A stretch of 64,000 nt of DNA. It comes from Hyperoodon ampullatus (taxonomy: Eukaryota; Chordata; Mammalia; Artiodactyla; Ziphiidae). The stretch spans positions 620,001 through 684,000 of the forward strand of contig CATKHW010000281.1 in the NCBI GenBank assembly GCA_949752795.1, in the 5' to 3' direction. The translations under genes were made by a program, and so were the position numbers. The notes below the pieces were generated by a model. It was not told where the DNA came from and did not search any database. It worked only from the letters and a program-made list of their open reading frames with translations. Positions 9,721 to 22,760 of the stretch are shown here, one piece after another (position 1 is the stretch's first letter; each line of letters begins with the position of its first letter).

Positions 9721-10735
9721 TCAGTGAAGCCACCGAGGATATACATCCAGTAGCTCCTATTCCCTACACCCTGCTGGTCATTCTACCTTCCACCAGGCCA
9801 TGGCATTCTGTATTAGACTTCAATGATGCCTTCTTCTGTATTCCATTCATCTCAGAGTCACAAGAATTTTTGGCTTGTGAGTGGCAGGACACAACATGCA
9901 ACAAAAGCAATAATGCTGGGCCGTCCTGCCCCAATGGTTCAAAAATCCCCACACCATCATTGGGGAAATGTCCTCTAAAGACCTAAAAGTTCAACCTCTG
10001 TAAAAGGGAACCCTCCTTCAATATGCAGATGACATTCTGATCGCCAGGCCTACTAAAGACGCCTCTGAACTACCTAGCCAAGAAAGGATAGAAGGTGTCC
10101 AAGAAAAACGCTCAAATATCCCAGGCTAAGGTGACATGCCTGGGCTTCATTCTCACAGATATTCGGAGAAACGCATCCCAGGATAGGGAAGAAGCCATTT
10201 GCAGCCTTACCTCTTCTAAAACTAGAAGATAGCTTAGGGGTTCCTGGGGAGGCCAAGGTTTTCTGCATCTGGATCCCTGACTACAGTGTAATAGCTGGGC
10301 CTCTACATGAAACACTGACACGAAAAAATGATGATCCTTTTGAATAGAATCCAGAAGCAGCCTTTCAAGAATGGAAAGAGCAGTCAATACAGACCCTTGC
10401 CGAGGAACTCCCTAATTTAGCTAAACCCTTTGACCTTTACATACCCAGTCAAAGCTTAATCGCCCTTGGAGCCTTAGTGCAAAAACTGGGACCACTTGAA
10501 ATGGAGCAACACAAGAATGCCCTTCAGGTATGATAAACTATGGTCACCAAGGGCTTTGCCCACCGACTCATCAGGCCAGGATACTGGGGTATCTAAAAAG
10601 CTGGAAATCAGCAGCCCGCAAGGCCAGCTCCCTCCTAAGGGAAAAGGACCCCACGTGGTGATCCTAACCACCCATCATGCCCTGAAGTTGCAGGGGTCGC
10701 TCTGTGGACACACTGACCTCGAGTGAGGAGGTCCT
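9721..10735 (+). pseudogene. Endogenous gammaretrovirus-like (ERV class I) pol relic
   Basis: Several pol stretches occur in the expected order. An early reverse-transcriptase part (about 9727-9900) includes the first catalytic-aspartate region near 9816. The YADD active-site motif is at 10022-10033, a later RT/connection part at about 10369-10545, and a short integrase C-terminal-like part at about 10640-10700. These lie in three different frames with stops between them. Most of RNase H and integrase is missing, so there are several frameshifts and at least one large deletion. It cannot encode an enzyme. I found no matching gag and no confident LTR pair. Assignment rests on remembered family motifs, not a search. 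Confidence 0.78.
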
Positions 10736-12281
10736 CCAACTCCAACCTCCAGAGAGATAAACGGGGGCAACGGGCCCCCAAGATGACTCGTGTGACCATC
10801 ACTTGACCTGGAGTTTCTCTCAGAAAACGACAAGACTGTGCCCCGAAAGAGCAGACTACTGCTTGCAGGACTTATTGCACCCAGAGGGGAGCTAATAAGC
10901 TTGGCGGGGGAAACGTATATCACGCTTTCACCATAGGAAACCCTACAGACACCGCGGTGATGGTGGCCAATATGACCGGCTGGACTGCTGGCTACTTCTA
11001 AAGGCCATTGACTCAGTGGACGTCATGGTCCTGGATCACCACTGACCCTGGACTGTCTGGGAGTTGCGTGGGCAGGGCTCTGACACATGGTGCTGTTTGT
11101 ACATTAATTCAGGGACCTAATTAAAGAAAGCACAGACTACTGGTCAGAGCATCTAGTCTGGCAAAAACTGTCAGCCTAAGGTCGCCGAACATATGTGGGG
11201 TGGGGTGAAACCTGCCACCGCAGCATCTCTGCGCCTCTCTTTCCTGGACCCTTAAAGGTCATTAGAATCTGTACACTTCCAATGCTGGTGCTCAGGCGGA
11301 CGAGAAGTGAGGCAGGAGGCCTTGGGACAATCAACCTCACCAGGAGGCTGGTGGGGAGACGTTTTGCCCCTCCCCCCATGTATCAGGGCTCCCACCACAG
11401 CATGAAGCAGTTACAAAAGAGGGGTCTGCACCCTCAACACCCCAAGAATAAGGAACAGAACAAAAAGCAGAGGAGGTGTTCGTCTCCGGCAACGTTCATT
11501 AAAAATTCCTGGGATATAAAAAGAGAATCTGGGCAATAAGATAAAGTCTAACCTGTTTTTCCTTTGTGCTTTGTCTAATTTCACGTGCTCCTAGGGTTCC
11601 GCATGCAGAGGTCCCACACCCGGCACTTCAGACCCGATTTCCTAGTGCAGAATGGCTGGGTCGACACCTCAGCTAGCGGGGTCCCATGCAGACTCCGCGG
11701 CATAGAGCCTGAGCTGCAGCCAACGCAGCCCTCGAGAGCTCCATCCCCTCCCTCCCACTGACGCTGCCGGGGACCCTACACAGCAGCCCAGCCCACAGCC
11801 CATGGGGGAGTGCACGCTCTCACCTCTCCATTCTGTTTTCAAAATAATGTTTCCTTTGCTTCTGAACCAAACTCAGTCTTGATCTGTTGGCTCCAATGAC
11901 ACTGGGCACGGGGACTCCTGTTGGGGTCCACTCTGGAGGATCAGTAACAGAAATTGAGAACATTGTAACTTCAATGAACAGATGTGTGAGCCAAACTGTA
12001 GTTAACATAGAGCAGTGTATAATGCTCGGATAAAATAAGATGTTTCTAAGACTTACATTTGATATTTCCATCACTTTCCTATAAGCAAGTTCAGTGAAGA
12101 CGTCTGTCTTATTTGTCAGGTCAACATTAGAGAAATGAAGTGATTTATTTCCATGGATGTACATCGAATACTCTTGGCTGAAGCTTCAATCTTGTTTTGA
12201 ATGCTTTTCCATTGAAAATGATACCTCTCTTTCAGCTCCCCCATTTCTGAGAACTATAAAATCTTATAATTTATTATTACC
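10736..12281. other. Unassigned DNA downstream of the pol relic
   Basis: No confident element. By position, 10736-11540 could include env or LTR remnants of the same provirus, but I could not recognise any env domain. From 11560 to 11820 the sequence is GC-rich; from 11820 to 12281 it is AT-richer and featureless to my eye. The longest frame (11820-12164, minus, 114 codons) has no recognisable motif. Confidence 0.4.
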
Positions 12282-12460
12282 ATAGGGGAAAGGTAGGAGA
12301 AGGGATAAATTAACAGTTTGGGATTAAAACATACACACTGCTATGTATAAAATAGATCATCAACAAGGAACTACTGTATAGCACAGGGGAAGTACACTGA
12401 ATATTTTGCAATAACCTATAAGGGGAAATAATCTGAAAAAGAATAGATATTTTTATTGAC
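12282..12460 (+). mobile_element. LINE-1 3'UTR fragment
   Basis: Reads as L1 3'UTR in order: ggggaaaggtaggagaaggg, taaattaacagtttgggatt, acatacacactgctatgtat, aaaatagatcatcaacaagg, ctactgtatagcacagggga, gcaataacctataagggg and atctgaaaaagaatagat. Both ends are truncated; no poly(A). It is the least altered copy in the window of the 3'UTR part that the satellite monomers carry in diverged form. Confidence 0.88.
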
Positions 12461-12679
12461 ATCATCTATCAATGACAGATAAAATGTAACCTAAGCATGG
12501 CCGATGGTGAGTGCTTCTGACCCTGAAGATTTCAGTCAACTAAAGTTTGGGCTCTGCCTATTTCCCAAGGCCCTTAAAGGACATACGTGTAACCGTAGCT
12601 TAAAAATTCCCCAGTTTGGGGTTCGGGGAGGCACTGATTTGGAAAAATCCCTGGTGTTCTCCTTACATGCACGAGACCC
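12461..12679. other. Unassigned junction sequence before the diverged satellite
   Basis: About 220 bp with no recognised element. The phrase cagtttggggttcgggg (12612-12628) is the kind of sequence seen near LTR/primer-site regions, but this is too weak to call. Satellite similarity begins near 12680. Confidence 0.4.
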
Positions 12680-14515
12680 TTCCTACAGCTAAAACATGCC
12701 TGTCACACCTAGAGGATGGTACACCGTTTGATTGGAAAGAGTTTGGAAAAGGCACCTCATATCCTCATCGCCTGGTGCTCGGGTTCAACCCTCCAGCATC
12801 TTTCCTAACAATCTCCTCACTTGGGGATATCAGCACCGTCAACATCCTCTTGCAAACAGTTTGGAATTTGTCCAGAGGATGAAGCGGAAGGATGAGAAAA
12901 ATTTAGAGACAAGTCTTAGGTGTTCGGACAGGCACATGCCACTCTAATTTCCAATCCAGAAGACAAATTCATCAAAGGCTAGAATTGCCCACGGAAACAG
13001 AATAGGGCTAGAGGAAATCCCGCTGTTTTGTGTCCAGTTTCCAAAAACACAAGTTGAAAAATGGAACTCAGGGGCACTAAAATTCATGAAACTGCAAACT
13101 TGAAAATATCTATCATCGAAAAATGTCTTGAGGTAAGTCACAGAAAAGGACTTGTAAGCAAGGGAGAGTGGCAGGAAACAGATTTGAAGAGGTAGAAAGG
13201 ACTCCCCATTAAAGCACAAGAAAAGGGGCTGAACATCGCCAATGATGCAGTTGGCCAAAAAGGGTGTATGCATTTTTTCTGAATATATTCAAGTAAAGGC
13301 CATACACACTTTTTATCCAACCAAACAGGTGGGCACTGGAAATGAATATCACAAAATGTATCACTTCACATCAGTCAGAAGGGCCATCCACATAAAGTGT
13401 AAACACCAGAAATGCAGGACAGGGCGAGGAGAAAAGGGAGCCCTGTGAGGCTGATAGTGGAAATGTAATTTGCCAACGGCCACTCTGGAGAAGTGTATTG
13501 TGTTTGCTAAAACATCTAAAAAATGAGCTACAGAGCATAGGGCACTTGCACTCATGGGCGTGTACCTTGGGAAAAACAAAAATCGACAGAAAACAGGCAC
13601 CCGAACGTTTACCACCTCTCTGTTAAAAAGGGCCTCAACTTGGATATAACCTAAATGTCCCTGGAAGGATAAAATGGATAAAAGAGATGGGGTACTTATG
13701 TAGAGTGGAATATTACTCATCCAGAAATCAATGAAATAAGGCCAGTTGTAACAACTCTGGAGGAGTTACATACGATCATTCTAAGTGACATATGTCAGAA
13801 AGAAAAAGACACATATCATAAGATGTCACTTAAAGGTGGAATCAAAAATGGCTACACATGAAATAAATTACAAAACAGAAACATAGTCAAATATGTAGAA
13901 AATAGACATAAGGCTGCTAAATGGGAAAGGTGGGGAATGGTGAGGTATTATCCAGGAGGTTGAAATTAGCAAAGATACCATTCCAAGTACCAAATTGAAT
14001 AACTGACAAGGCCTACACAGTACCTCAAAGAACTGCACTCAGCCCACTCAAGTCACTGGAAAATAATACATATGACTGGTAAGCATCTGAAAAAGAAGTT
14101 ATTGTTGTCTCACAGTACATGAATCAAGTGGATGTACAGCAGCAAAAAACAGAGCTTTGAAAATCAGCTGTAACCAATATAAAAATAAATTTAAAACTAT
14201 TTATAAAAACAGTGAGACAGACAAAAATTCTTACAACTTTTGTTGAAGGGCTACGATGTAACATGGATTGAACACATGTAGACCCACAGCAGGATGATTA
14301 TATAAGGCTGGAAGCTATGCACGCTAAGAGATGTTAGAGAGGCTGGGTGAGGAAATGCAGACCTTTTAAAGTAATACTGCCTGGTACCCATTCCATGGGT
14401 CCCAAATCTGCAGGTTCAAGGGAATCTTCTGACAGCGAAAACATGCCTGGGAAACCGAGATGAATGTACACCGTGTGCTCAGGAAAGGTGTCTAAAATGC
14501 ACCTCATTTTTGATC
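12680..14515 (+). repeat. Diverged satellite: short partial monomer plus one full monomer
   Basis: 12680-12769 matches the end of a monomer (acagctaaaacatgcctg ... cctagag). From 12770 a full monomer follows to 14515 (1,746 bp). It is much more diverged from the HOR monomers than they are from each other. The palindrome position (13249-13322) keeps the centre gaatatattc, but the arms carry many mismatches. The L1-like part is closer to canonical L1 in places, e.g. ggaatattactcatcc at 13708-13723. This is consistent with an old array edge. Confidence 0.85.
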
Positions 14516-16254
14516 TCCTGGTGCTGGGGTTCGCCATTCCAGCCACATTACTAACAATCTCCCAACTTGGAGAATCAGCACCTTTAACCTCCTGTTTCAC
14601 ACAGTTTGCAATTTTTGCAGAGGATAAATGGGAAGAGGGGGAACCAATGAGAGATTAGCTGTAGGACTTTTGACAGGCACATGTCACTCTAATTTCCCAT
14701 TAGGAAGAAGAATTAACCAAAGGCTCAGCCTGCCTCCCCAGAACCAGAATAGGGCCAGAAGTAATCCAATGGTTTGGCGGCCAGCTCACAAAAAAAGCGA
14801 GTTGCAAAATGGAGCTCAGGAGCAGACAATTCAAAGACCTGCAAAGATATAAATGATAACCAACGTCCAAAAATATATTCAGGTAAGGTAACGAAGAGGA
14901 TCTGAATGAGAGGCAGAATTGCAGGAAACAGATTTCAAAAGGTAGATTGTACTCACATTTAAAGCATATGAAAAGCAGCAGAATTTCTAAAATGATGCGG
15001 TTGGGCAAAAGGGTGTATGCGTTTTTTTCGTGAATATCTTCAGGAAAAAAACACATGCAGAGTTTTTGCCCAACCAAGCAAGAGGGAAATGCAAATCCGC
15101 ACAACAAAGAAGTCTCAATTTCCACTGCTCAGAAAGGCCATCCAAAAAATGTGTACAAACCAGAAATGCAGGAGAGGCCATGGAAAACAGGGAGCCTAGT
15201 CACGCTGATGGGTGGGGTATAAATATCCAAGAGCCACTCTGAAGAAGTGTATGCTGTTTTTAAAACATCTAAAATACAAAGCCCCGGAGCAAGGGGACTT
15301 CAACTCATGGATATATAACTTGGGAAGACTAAATGTCAATAAGTTACAGGCACCCCAAAGTTTAGGGCTGCTGTGCATACAAGAACCTCAACTTTGGTAC
15401 ACCTAAAATATCCCAGGAAAAAGAGAAATGCATAAAGAACTTGTGGTAATTTTGTACAACGGAATATCACTCAGACGTGAAATCAATGTATATAAGGCCA
15501 GTAGCAGCATAATGAGTGGATTTAGGTATAATGATTTTAAGGGAAATTAGTCACACAGAAAAAGAATCTTATCATAAGATATCACTTATAGAGGGAATGT
15601 CAATATCACAACACATGAACTGAATTAGGAAAGAGAACAGAGTCTCACATTTAGCAAAAATCTCTTATGCCTGCTTCAGGGGAAAGGAGAGGTGGGGTGA
15701 TGGATAAAACCAGAGTTTGATATTAGCACAGGTACCATTCCATAAACCAAATACAGAATAGACAAGACCTACACCTTCCTCAGTGAACGGGACTCAACAC
15801 CCCTATGCCCCACAGAGGAATATATCTGACTACTAAGAATCTTAAAACCTATGTATTGATATGTCTCCGTAAGGGAATCAATTGTGTCTAGACTGGCATA
15901 AACACGTCAATGAAAATCAGCTCAACCCCATTATAAAAATGAATTTCAAAAAAACCCCAAAAAACAGCGAAATTCTTACACAATTCCTTCAGGGGTTCTG
16001 ATGAAACCTGGAATAACCCTATCTGCAAAGACAGCTGGATGAGACATAAGGCTGGACACTTGGGACTGAGAGGACTGGTGAGATTGGGAGAGAAAATGCA
16101 GACCTTTTAAAGTAGTAATGCATGCCACCATTCCATGTGTCCCAAATCTCCAGGTAGAAGGGAATATCACTACAATTATAACATGTATGGGAAACCTACA
16201 AAATGGACACCCTGTGATGGCGAAAGGTTTCTAAAATTCTCCTAATTTTTCCTC
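14516..16254 (+). repeat. Diverged satellite monomer
   Basis: 1,739 bp, full length, intermediate divergence. The palindrome at 15000-15073 has paired outer changes: ttgggc on the left and gcccaa on the right, where other monomers have ttggcc and ggccaa. The inner arms mismatch. The 3' half from about 15600 is closer to the young type than the 5' half, so the monomer may be a mosaic. Confidence 0.87.
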
Positions 16255-16927
16255 TCCTTGTGCTCCACTTTGGCATTCCAACTGCTTTACTATCAATCTC
16301 CCAACTTAGGAGAGTCAGCCCCTATAACCTCCTGGTTCGCACAGTTTGCTAATTGTGCAGAGGATGAAAGGGAAGAGGGAGAACCAATCAGAGAGTAGAT
16401 GTAGGCATTTGGACGGGCACATGTCACTCTAATTTCCCGGGAGGAAGAAGAATTAACCAAAGCCTCAGCCAGCCACAGGGAACAAATATTGCCACCCCTG
16501 GAACCAGTATAGGTCCTGAAGCAAAATTGTGGATTTGCGGCCAGCTCACAAAGATGGGATTTGAAAATTGGAGCTCAGGGGCACAGCAATTCACAAACCT
16601 GCAGACTTATAAAGGACTACTCTCTTCCAAAAATCTGTTGAGGGAAGGCAATGAAGCGGACTTGAAAATGAGGCAGAATTGCACAAAACATATTTCAAGA
16701 GGTAAATTGGAATCACCTTTAAAGCACAGGAAAAGCATCCCAACTTGGACAGAGATGCACTTGGCCAAACAGGGTGTATGCCTTTTCTCCTGAATATATT
16801 CAGAAGAAAATGCATACGCCCATTTTGGCCAATCAAGCAAGCGTGCAATACAAATCCACACTACAAAGAATTGTCACTTACCACCGGTCAAAAGGGACAT
16901 CCGAATATCTGTAAAAACCAGAAAGGT
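16255..16927 (+). repeat. Satellite monomer interrupted by the minisatellite (left part)
   Basis: Follows the monomer through its palindrome (16760-16833) and the start of its L1-derived half. It stops after gtaaaaaccagaaagg at about 16926, where the 24-25 bp minisatellite takes over. The continuation of a monomer is found about 14.5 kb later at 31421, but starting some 400 bp further along the monomer. Confidence 0.88.
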
Positions 16928-18890
16928 GAGAGAGAGATGGCAAGTGCATGAAGCAATGTGATCCCAATGGTCATGGAGGATTGTGATGACAAGCGCATGG
17001 AGAATTGTGATGACAAGATTATGTACCATTTTGTTGACAAAGGCAAGGAGCATTATGATGACAAGGTTCATGGAGCACTGTGATGACAAGCATCACGGAG
17101 CATTGTGATTACAAGGGTCATGGAGCATTGGGATGACAAGCGCATGGATCATTGTGATGACAATGGTCATGGAGCATTTTAATGACAAGAGTCCTGGATC
17201 ATTGTGTTGTCAGGGTTCATGGAGCATTGTGATGACAGTGGTCATGGAGCATTGTGATGACAGGGGTCATGGCGCATTGTGATGAGAAGGTCATGGAGCA
17301 TTGGGCTGAAAATGTCCATGGAGTACTGTGATGACAGGGGTCATGGAGCATTGTGATGACAAAGTACTGGAGCACTGTGATGAAAAGGGCATGGATCATT
17401 GTGATGAAAAAGGCATGGAGCCTTGTCATGACAGGGTTCAAGGAGAAAACTGAAAACAAGTGTCAGGCAGCATTGTGAAGACAAGGGTATTGAGTATTGT
17501 GATGACAAAGGTCATGGAGCATTGTGATGAGAAGACCATGGATAATTGTGATGACGAACGTCATGGGGCGTTGTGATGATAAGTGTTATGGAACATATTG
17601 ATCTCAAGGTTTTGGAGCATTGTGATGACAGAGGTCATGGAGCATTTTGGTTTCATTGTGATGACAATAGCCTGAAGAATTATGATGATGGGCATGGTGC
17701 ATTGTGATGACAGGGTTCATGGAGCATTGAGTTGAAAAGGGGCATGGAGCATTGCGATTACAGGAGTCTTGGAGCATTGTGATGACAAAGGCATGGAACA
17801 TCGTGAATGAGAAGGCCATGGAACATTCTGTTGACATGCGTCATGGAGCTTTGTGATGACAAGGGCATGGAGCATTGTGATTACAGGGGTCTTGGAGCAT
17901 TGTGATGACAAGGGTCATGGAGCCTTGTGATGACAAGGCTGTGGAACATTGTGATGGCAGGGGTCATGGAGCATTGTTATGACAGGGGTAATGGAGCATT
18001 GTGATGACAAGGGCATGGAGCATTGGTCTGAAAAGTTTCATGGATTATTGTGATGAGAGAGGGCAAGGAGCATTGTGATGACAAGGGCATGGAACACTGT
18101 GATACCTGGGTCATGGAGGATTGTAATGAGAAGCGCATGGAGCATTGTGATAAGAATGGCATCGAGCATTGTGATGAAAAGCATCATGGAGCCTGTGATG
18201 ACAAGGGCCTGGAACAATGTGATGAGAGGGTTCATGGAGCATTGTGATGACAATGGCATGCAGCATTGTGATGACAAGGGTCATTGAGCTTTGTGATGAC
18301 AAAGGTCATGGAGCATTTTGATGACAAGGGTGTGGTGCATTCTGTTGTGAAGGGCAGGGAACATTGTGATGACAGGGGTTATGGAACATTGTGATGTCAG
18401 GGGAATGGAGCATTGTGATGATAAAGGCATGTAGCATTGTTGTGACAAGGGTCATGGAATATTGTGATGACAGGGGTGAGGGAGTATTGTGTTGACTAGT
18501 GATGGAACATTGTAATATCAGTGGTGAGAGAGCATTTTGATGAGAAGTGCATGGAGCAGTGTGATGACAAGGTTTATGGAGCATTGTGATGACAAAGATG
18601 TGGAGCATTGTGATGACAAGCGCATGGCACATTGTGATGCCATGGGTCAAGGAGTATTGTGCTAACAAAGGCATTGAGCATTGGGATGACAAGGGTCACC
18701 GAGCATTGTGATGAAATGTTCATGGAGCGCTGTGGTGACAAAGGTCACAGAGCCTTGTGATGACGAGGGCATGAACCACTGTGATGACAAAAGTCATGAA
18801 GCATTTTGATGACTGGAGTCACGGAGCACTGTGATGACAGGGGTCATAGAGCATTGTGATGAAAAGGCATGGAGCATTGTGATGACAGGG

Positions 18891-19440
18891 GCATGTTGCA
18901 TTGGTTTGACAAGTTTCAGGGATTATTGTGATGACAGTGGGCATGGCGCATTGTGATGACAAGGGCATGGAGCATTGTGATGAGAAGGTCATGGAGTATG
19001 GTGAAGAAGGGTGTCAGGGAGCATTGTGATGACATATGTCATGGTCCATTGCGATGACAATGGAATGGAGCATTGTGATGCCAAGTGTCATGGAGGATTG
19101 TGATGACAAAGGTAATGGAGCATTTTGATGACAAGCGCTTGGGGCATTGTGATGACAAGGGTCATGGAGCATTGTGATAACAAGGGCCACTGAGAATTTT
19201 GATGACATGTTCATGAAGCATTGTGATGACAATCACATGGAGCTTGCTGTGACAGGGATAATGGAGCATTGCGATGACAAGTGCATAGAGAATTGTGATG
19301 ACAAAGCATGTAACACTGTGATGAAAAGCATCATGGAGCACAGTGATGCCAAGAACGTGGAGAATTGTGATGACAGGGGACATGGAGCATTGTAATGACC
19401 AGGGCATGGAGTATTGTGATGGCAAGACCGTCGAGCATTG
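18891..19440. repeat. Minisatellite higher-order block, copy A
   Basis: Matches 20675-21224 at a constant offset of 1,784 bp, starting at gcatgttgcattggtttgac and still in register at gtgcatagagaattgtgatg (19281 and 21065). Differences are scattered substitutions. The shared irregular units make chance similarity between random minisatellite units unlikely. Confidence 0.8.
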
Positions 19441-19640
19441 TGATGAGAAGACCATGGATAATTGTGATGATGAGCGTCATGGAGCACTGTAATGACAAGG
19501 GGTATGGAGCATTGTGATAACAGGGGTCATGGAGCATTGTGATGACAAGTTTCATGGAGCATTCTGATGACAAGCTTGTGGAGTATTTTGATGACAATGA
19601 CATGGAGCATTTGGATGAAAATGGCATGGGGCATTGTGAT

Positions 19641-20380
19641 GAAAAATTTCATGGATTATTGTGATGAGAGTGAGCATGGAGCATTGTGATGACAAGGGCA
19701 CGGAACACAGTGATACATGTGTCATGGAGGATTGCAATGACAAGGGCATGGAGCATTGTGATGACAAGCGTCATGGAGCTTTGTGATGACAACGGCATGG
19801 AGCAATGTGATGAGAGGTTTCATGGAGCTTTGTGATGACAATGGCATGGAGCATTGTGATTCCAAGGGTCATGGAGCTTTTTGATGACATAGGCCATGGA
19901 GCATTTTGATGGCAAGGGCGTGGTGCATTGTGATGAGAAGGGCAGGGAGCATTGTGATGACAGGGTCATGGAGCAATTGGATGAAAAGGGTCATGGAACA
20001 TTTTGATGACAGTGTTTATGGAACATTGTGATGTTAGGGTTCATGGAGCATTGTGATGAAAAGGGTCATGGAGCATTGTGATGACAGGGGTTATGGAACA
20101 TTGTGATGTCAGGGGTCATGGAGCATTGTGATGATAAGAGCATGTAGCATTGTTGTGACAAGGGTCATGGAACATTGGGATGACAGGGTGGAGGGAGTAT
20201 TGTGTTGGCTAGTGATGGAACATTGTGATATCAGTGGTGAGAGAGCATTTTGATGAGAGGTGCATGGAGCATTGTGATGACAAGGCTGTGGAGCATTGTG
20301 ATGAGAAACGCAGGGCACATTGTGATGACATGGGTCATGGAACATTGTGTTGACAAACGCATGGAACATTGTGATGACAA
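19641..20380. repeat. Minisatellite internal segmental duplication, copy 1
   Basis: Aligned line by line with 22761-23500 at a constant offset of 3,120 bp, I count about seven differences over 740 bp, with no indel. Similarity breaks near 20381. Much more alike than neighbouring blocks of the same array, so a recent duplication. Confidence 0.88.
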
Positions 20381-20674
20381 CGATGTGGAGCATTGTGATG
20401 ACAAGCGCATGGCACATTTGATGCCATGTGTCATGGAGTAATGTGCTGACAAAGGCATGGAGCATTGTGATGACAAGGGTCACAGAGCATTGTGATGAAA
20501 TGTTCATGGAGTGTTGTGGTCACAAAGGTTACAGAGCCTTGTGATGACGAGGGCATGGACCATTGTGATGACAAAGGTCATGAAGCATTGTGATGACTGG
20601 AGTCACGGAGCATTGTGATGACAGGGGTCATAGAGCATTGTGATGAAAGGGCATGGAGCATTGTGATGACAGGG

Positions 20675-21224
20675 GCATGTTGCATTGGTTTGACAAGTTT
20701 CAGGGATTATTGTGATGACAGTGGGCATGGCGCATTGTGATGACAAGGGCATGGAGCATTGTGATGAGAAGGTCATGGAGTATTGTGAAGAAGGGTGTCA
20801 GGGAGCATTGTGATGACATATGTCATGGTCTGTTGCGATGACAATGGAATGTAGCATTGTGATGCCAAGTGTCATGGAGGATTGTGATGACAAAGGTAAT
20901 GGAGCATTTTGATGACAAGGGCTTGGAGCATTGTGATGACAAGGGTCATGGAGCATTGTGATAACAGGGGCCTTTGAGAATTTTGATGACATGTTCATGA
21001 AGCATTGTGATGACAATCACATGGAGCTTGCTATGACAGGGGTCATGGAGCATTACAATGACAAGTGCATAGAGAATTGTGATGACAAAACATGTAACAC
21101 TGTGATGAGAAGTATCATGGAGCATAGTGATGCCAAGAACGTGGAGAATTGTGATGACAGGGGACATGGAGCATTGTGATGACCAGGGCATGGAGCATTA
21201 TGATGGCAAGACCGTGGAGCACTG
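20675..21224. repeat. Minisatellite higher-order block, copy B
   Basis: Partner of 18891-19440 at +1,784 bp. It continues into a stretch (21180-22040) with a different local pattern, repeating a unit group that contains gcaagaccgtggagc and agaccatggataatt about every 150-190 bp. Confidence 0.8.
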
Positions 21225-22760
21225 TGATGAGAAGACCATGGATAATTGTGATGACGAGCGTCATGGAGCACTGTAATGACAAGGGGTATGGAGCATTGTG
21301 ATGACAGGGGTCATGGAGCATTGTGATGACTGGGGACATGGAGCCTTGTGAAGACCAGTGCATGGAGCCTTGTGATGGCAAGATCATGGAGCACTGTGAT
21401 GAGAAGATCATGGATAATTGTGATGACGAGTGTCATGGAGCACTGTAATGACAAGGGGTATAGAGCATTGTGATGACAGTGGTCATGGAGCATTGTGATG
21501 ACCGGGGACATGGAGCATTGTGATGCCCAAGGCATGGAGCACTGTGATGGCAAGACCGTGGAGCATTGTGATGAGAAGACCATGGATAATTGTGATGAGG
21601 AGCGTCATGGAGCACTGTAATGACAAGTGGTATGGAGCCTTGTGATGACAGGGGTCATGGAGCATTGTTATGACAGTGGTCATGGAGCATTGTGATGACA
21701 AGCGTCATGGAGCATTTTGATGACAAGGGCGTGGAGCATTGTGATGAGAAGACCATGGGCAATTGTGATTACGAGTGTCATGGAGCACTGTAATGACAAG
21801 CGGTATGGAGCATTGTGATGACAGGGTCATGGAGCATTGTGATGACTGGGGACATGGAGCATTGTGATGACCAGGGCATGGAGCATTGTGATGGCAAGAC
21901 CGTGGAGCACTGTGATGAGAAGACCATGGATAATTGTGATGACGAACATCATGGAGCACTGTAATGACAAGGGGCATGGAGCATTGTGATGACAGGTGTC
22001 ATGGAGCATTGTGATGACAGGGGTCATGGATCATTGAGATGAAAAGTGTCACAGAGCATTCTGATGACAAGCTTGTGGAGTATTGTGATGACAATGGCAT
22101 GGAGCATTGTGATGAAAAGGGCATGGATCATTGTGATGAAAAAGGCATGGAGACTTGTCATGACAGGTTTCAATGAGCAAACTGATGACAAGTATCAGGG
22201 AGCAGTGTGATGACAAGTGTATTGAGAATTGTGATGACAAAGGTCATGGAGCATTGTGATGAGAAGTCCATGGATAATTGTGATGACCAGCGTCATGGGG
22301 CGTTGTGATGATAAGTGTTATGGAACATTGTGATCACAAGGGTTTGGAGCATTGTGATGAGAGAGGTCATGGAGAATTTTGATTTCATTGTGATGAGAAT
22401 AGCATGAAGCATTATGATGATGGGCATGGTGCATTGTGATGACAGGGTTCATGGAGCATTGAGATGAAAAGAGGCATGGATCATTGTAATAACAAGGGTC
22501 TTGGAGCATTGTGATGACAAGGGCATGGAGTATTGTGATGAGAAGGCCATGGAGCATTCTGATGACATGCATCAGGGAGCTTTGTGATGACCTGGGCATG
22601 GAGCATTGCGATTACAGGGGTCTTGGAGCATTGTGATGACAAGGGTCATGGAGTCTTGTGGTGACAAGGCCGTAGAACATTGTGATGGCAGGGGTCATGG
22701 AGCATTGTTATGACAGGTGTAATGGAGCATTGTGATGACAAGGGCATGGAGCATTGGTCT

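Noticed and set aside
10736..11560. env gene of the pol-bearing provirus
   Set aside because: Position would fit, and short frames contain a possible glycosylation site, but I could not recognise any env domain. Left unassigned.
12612..12630. Possible retroviral primer-site/LTR edge (cagtttggggttcgggg)
   Set aside because: No LTR ends, no matching tRNA complement of adequate length and no second LTR found.
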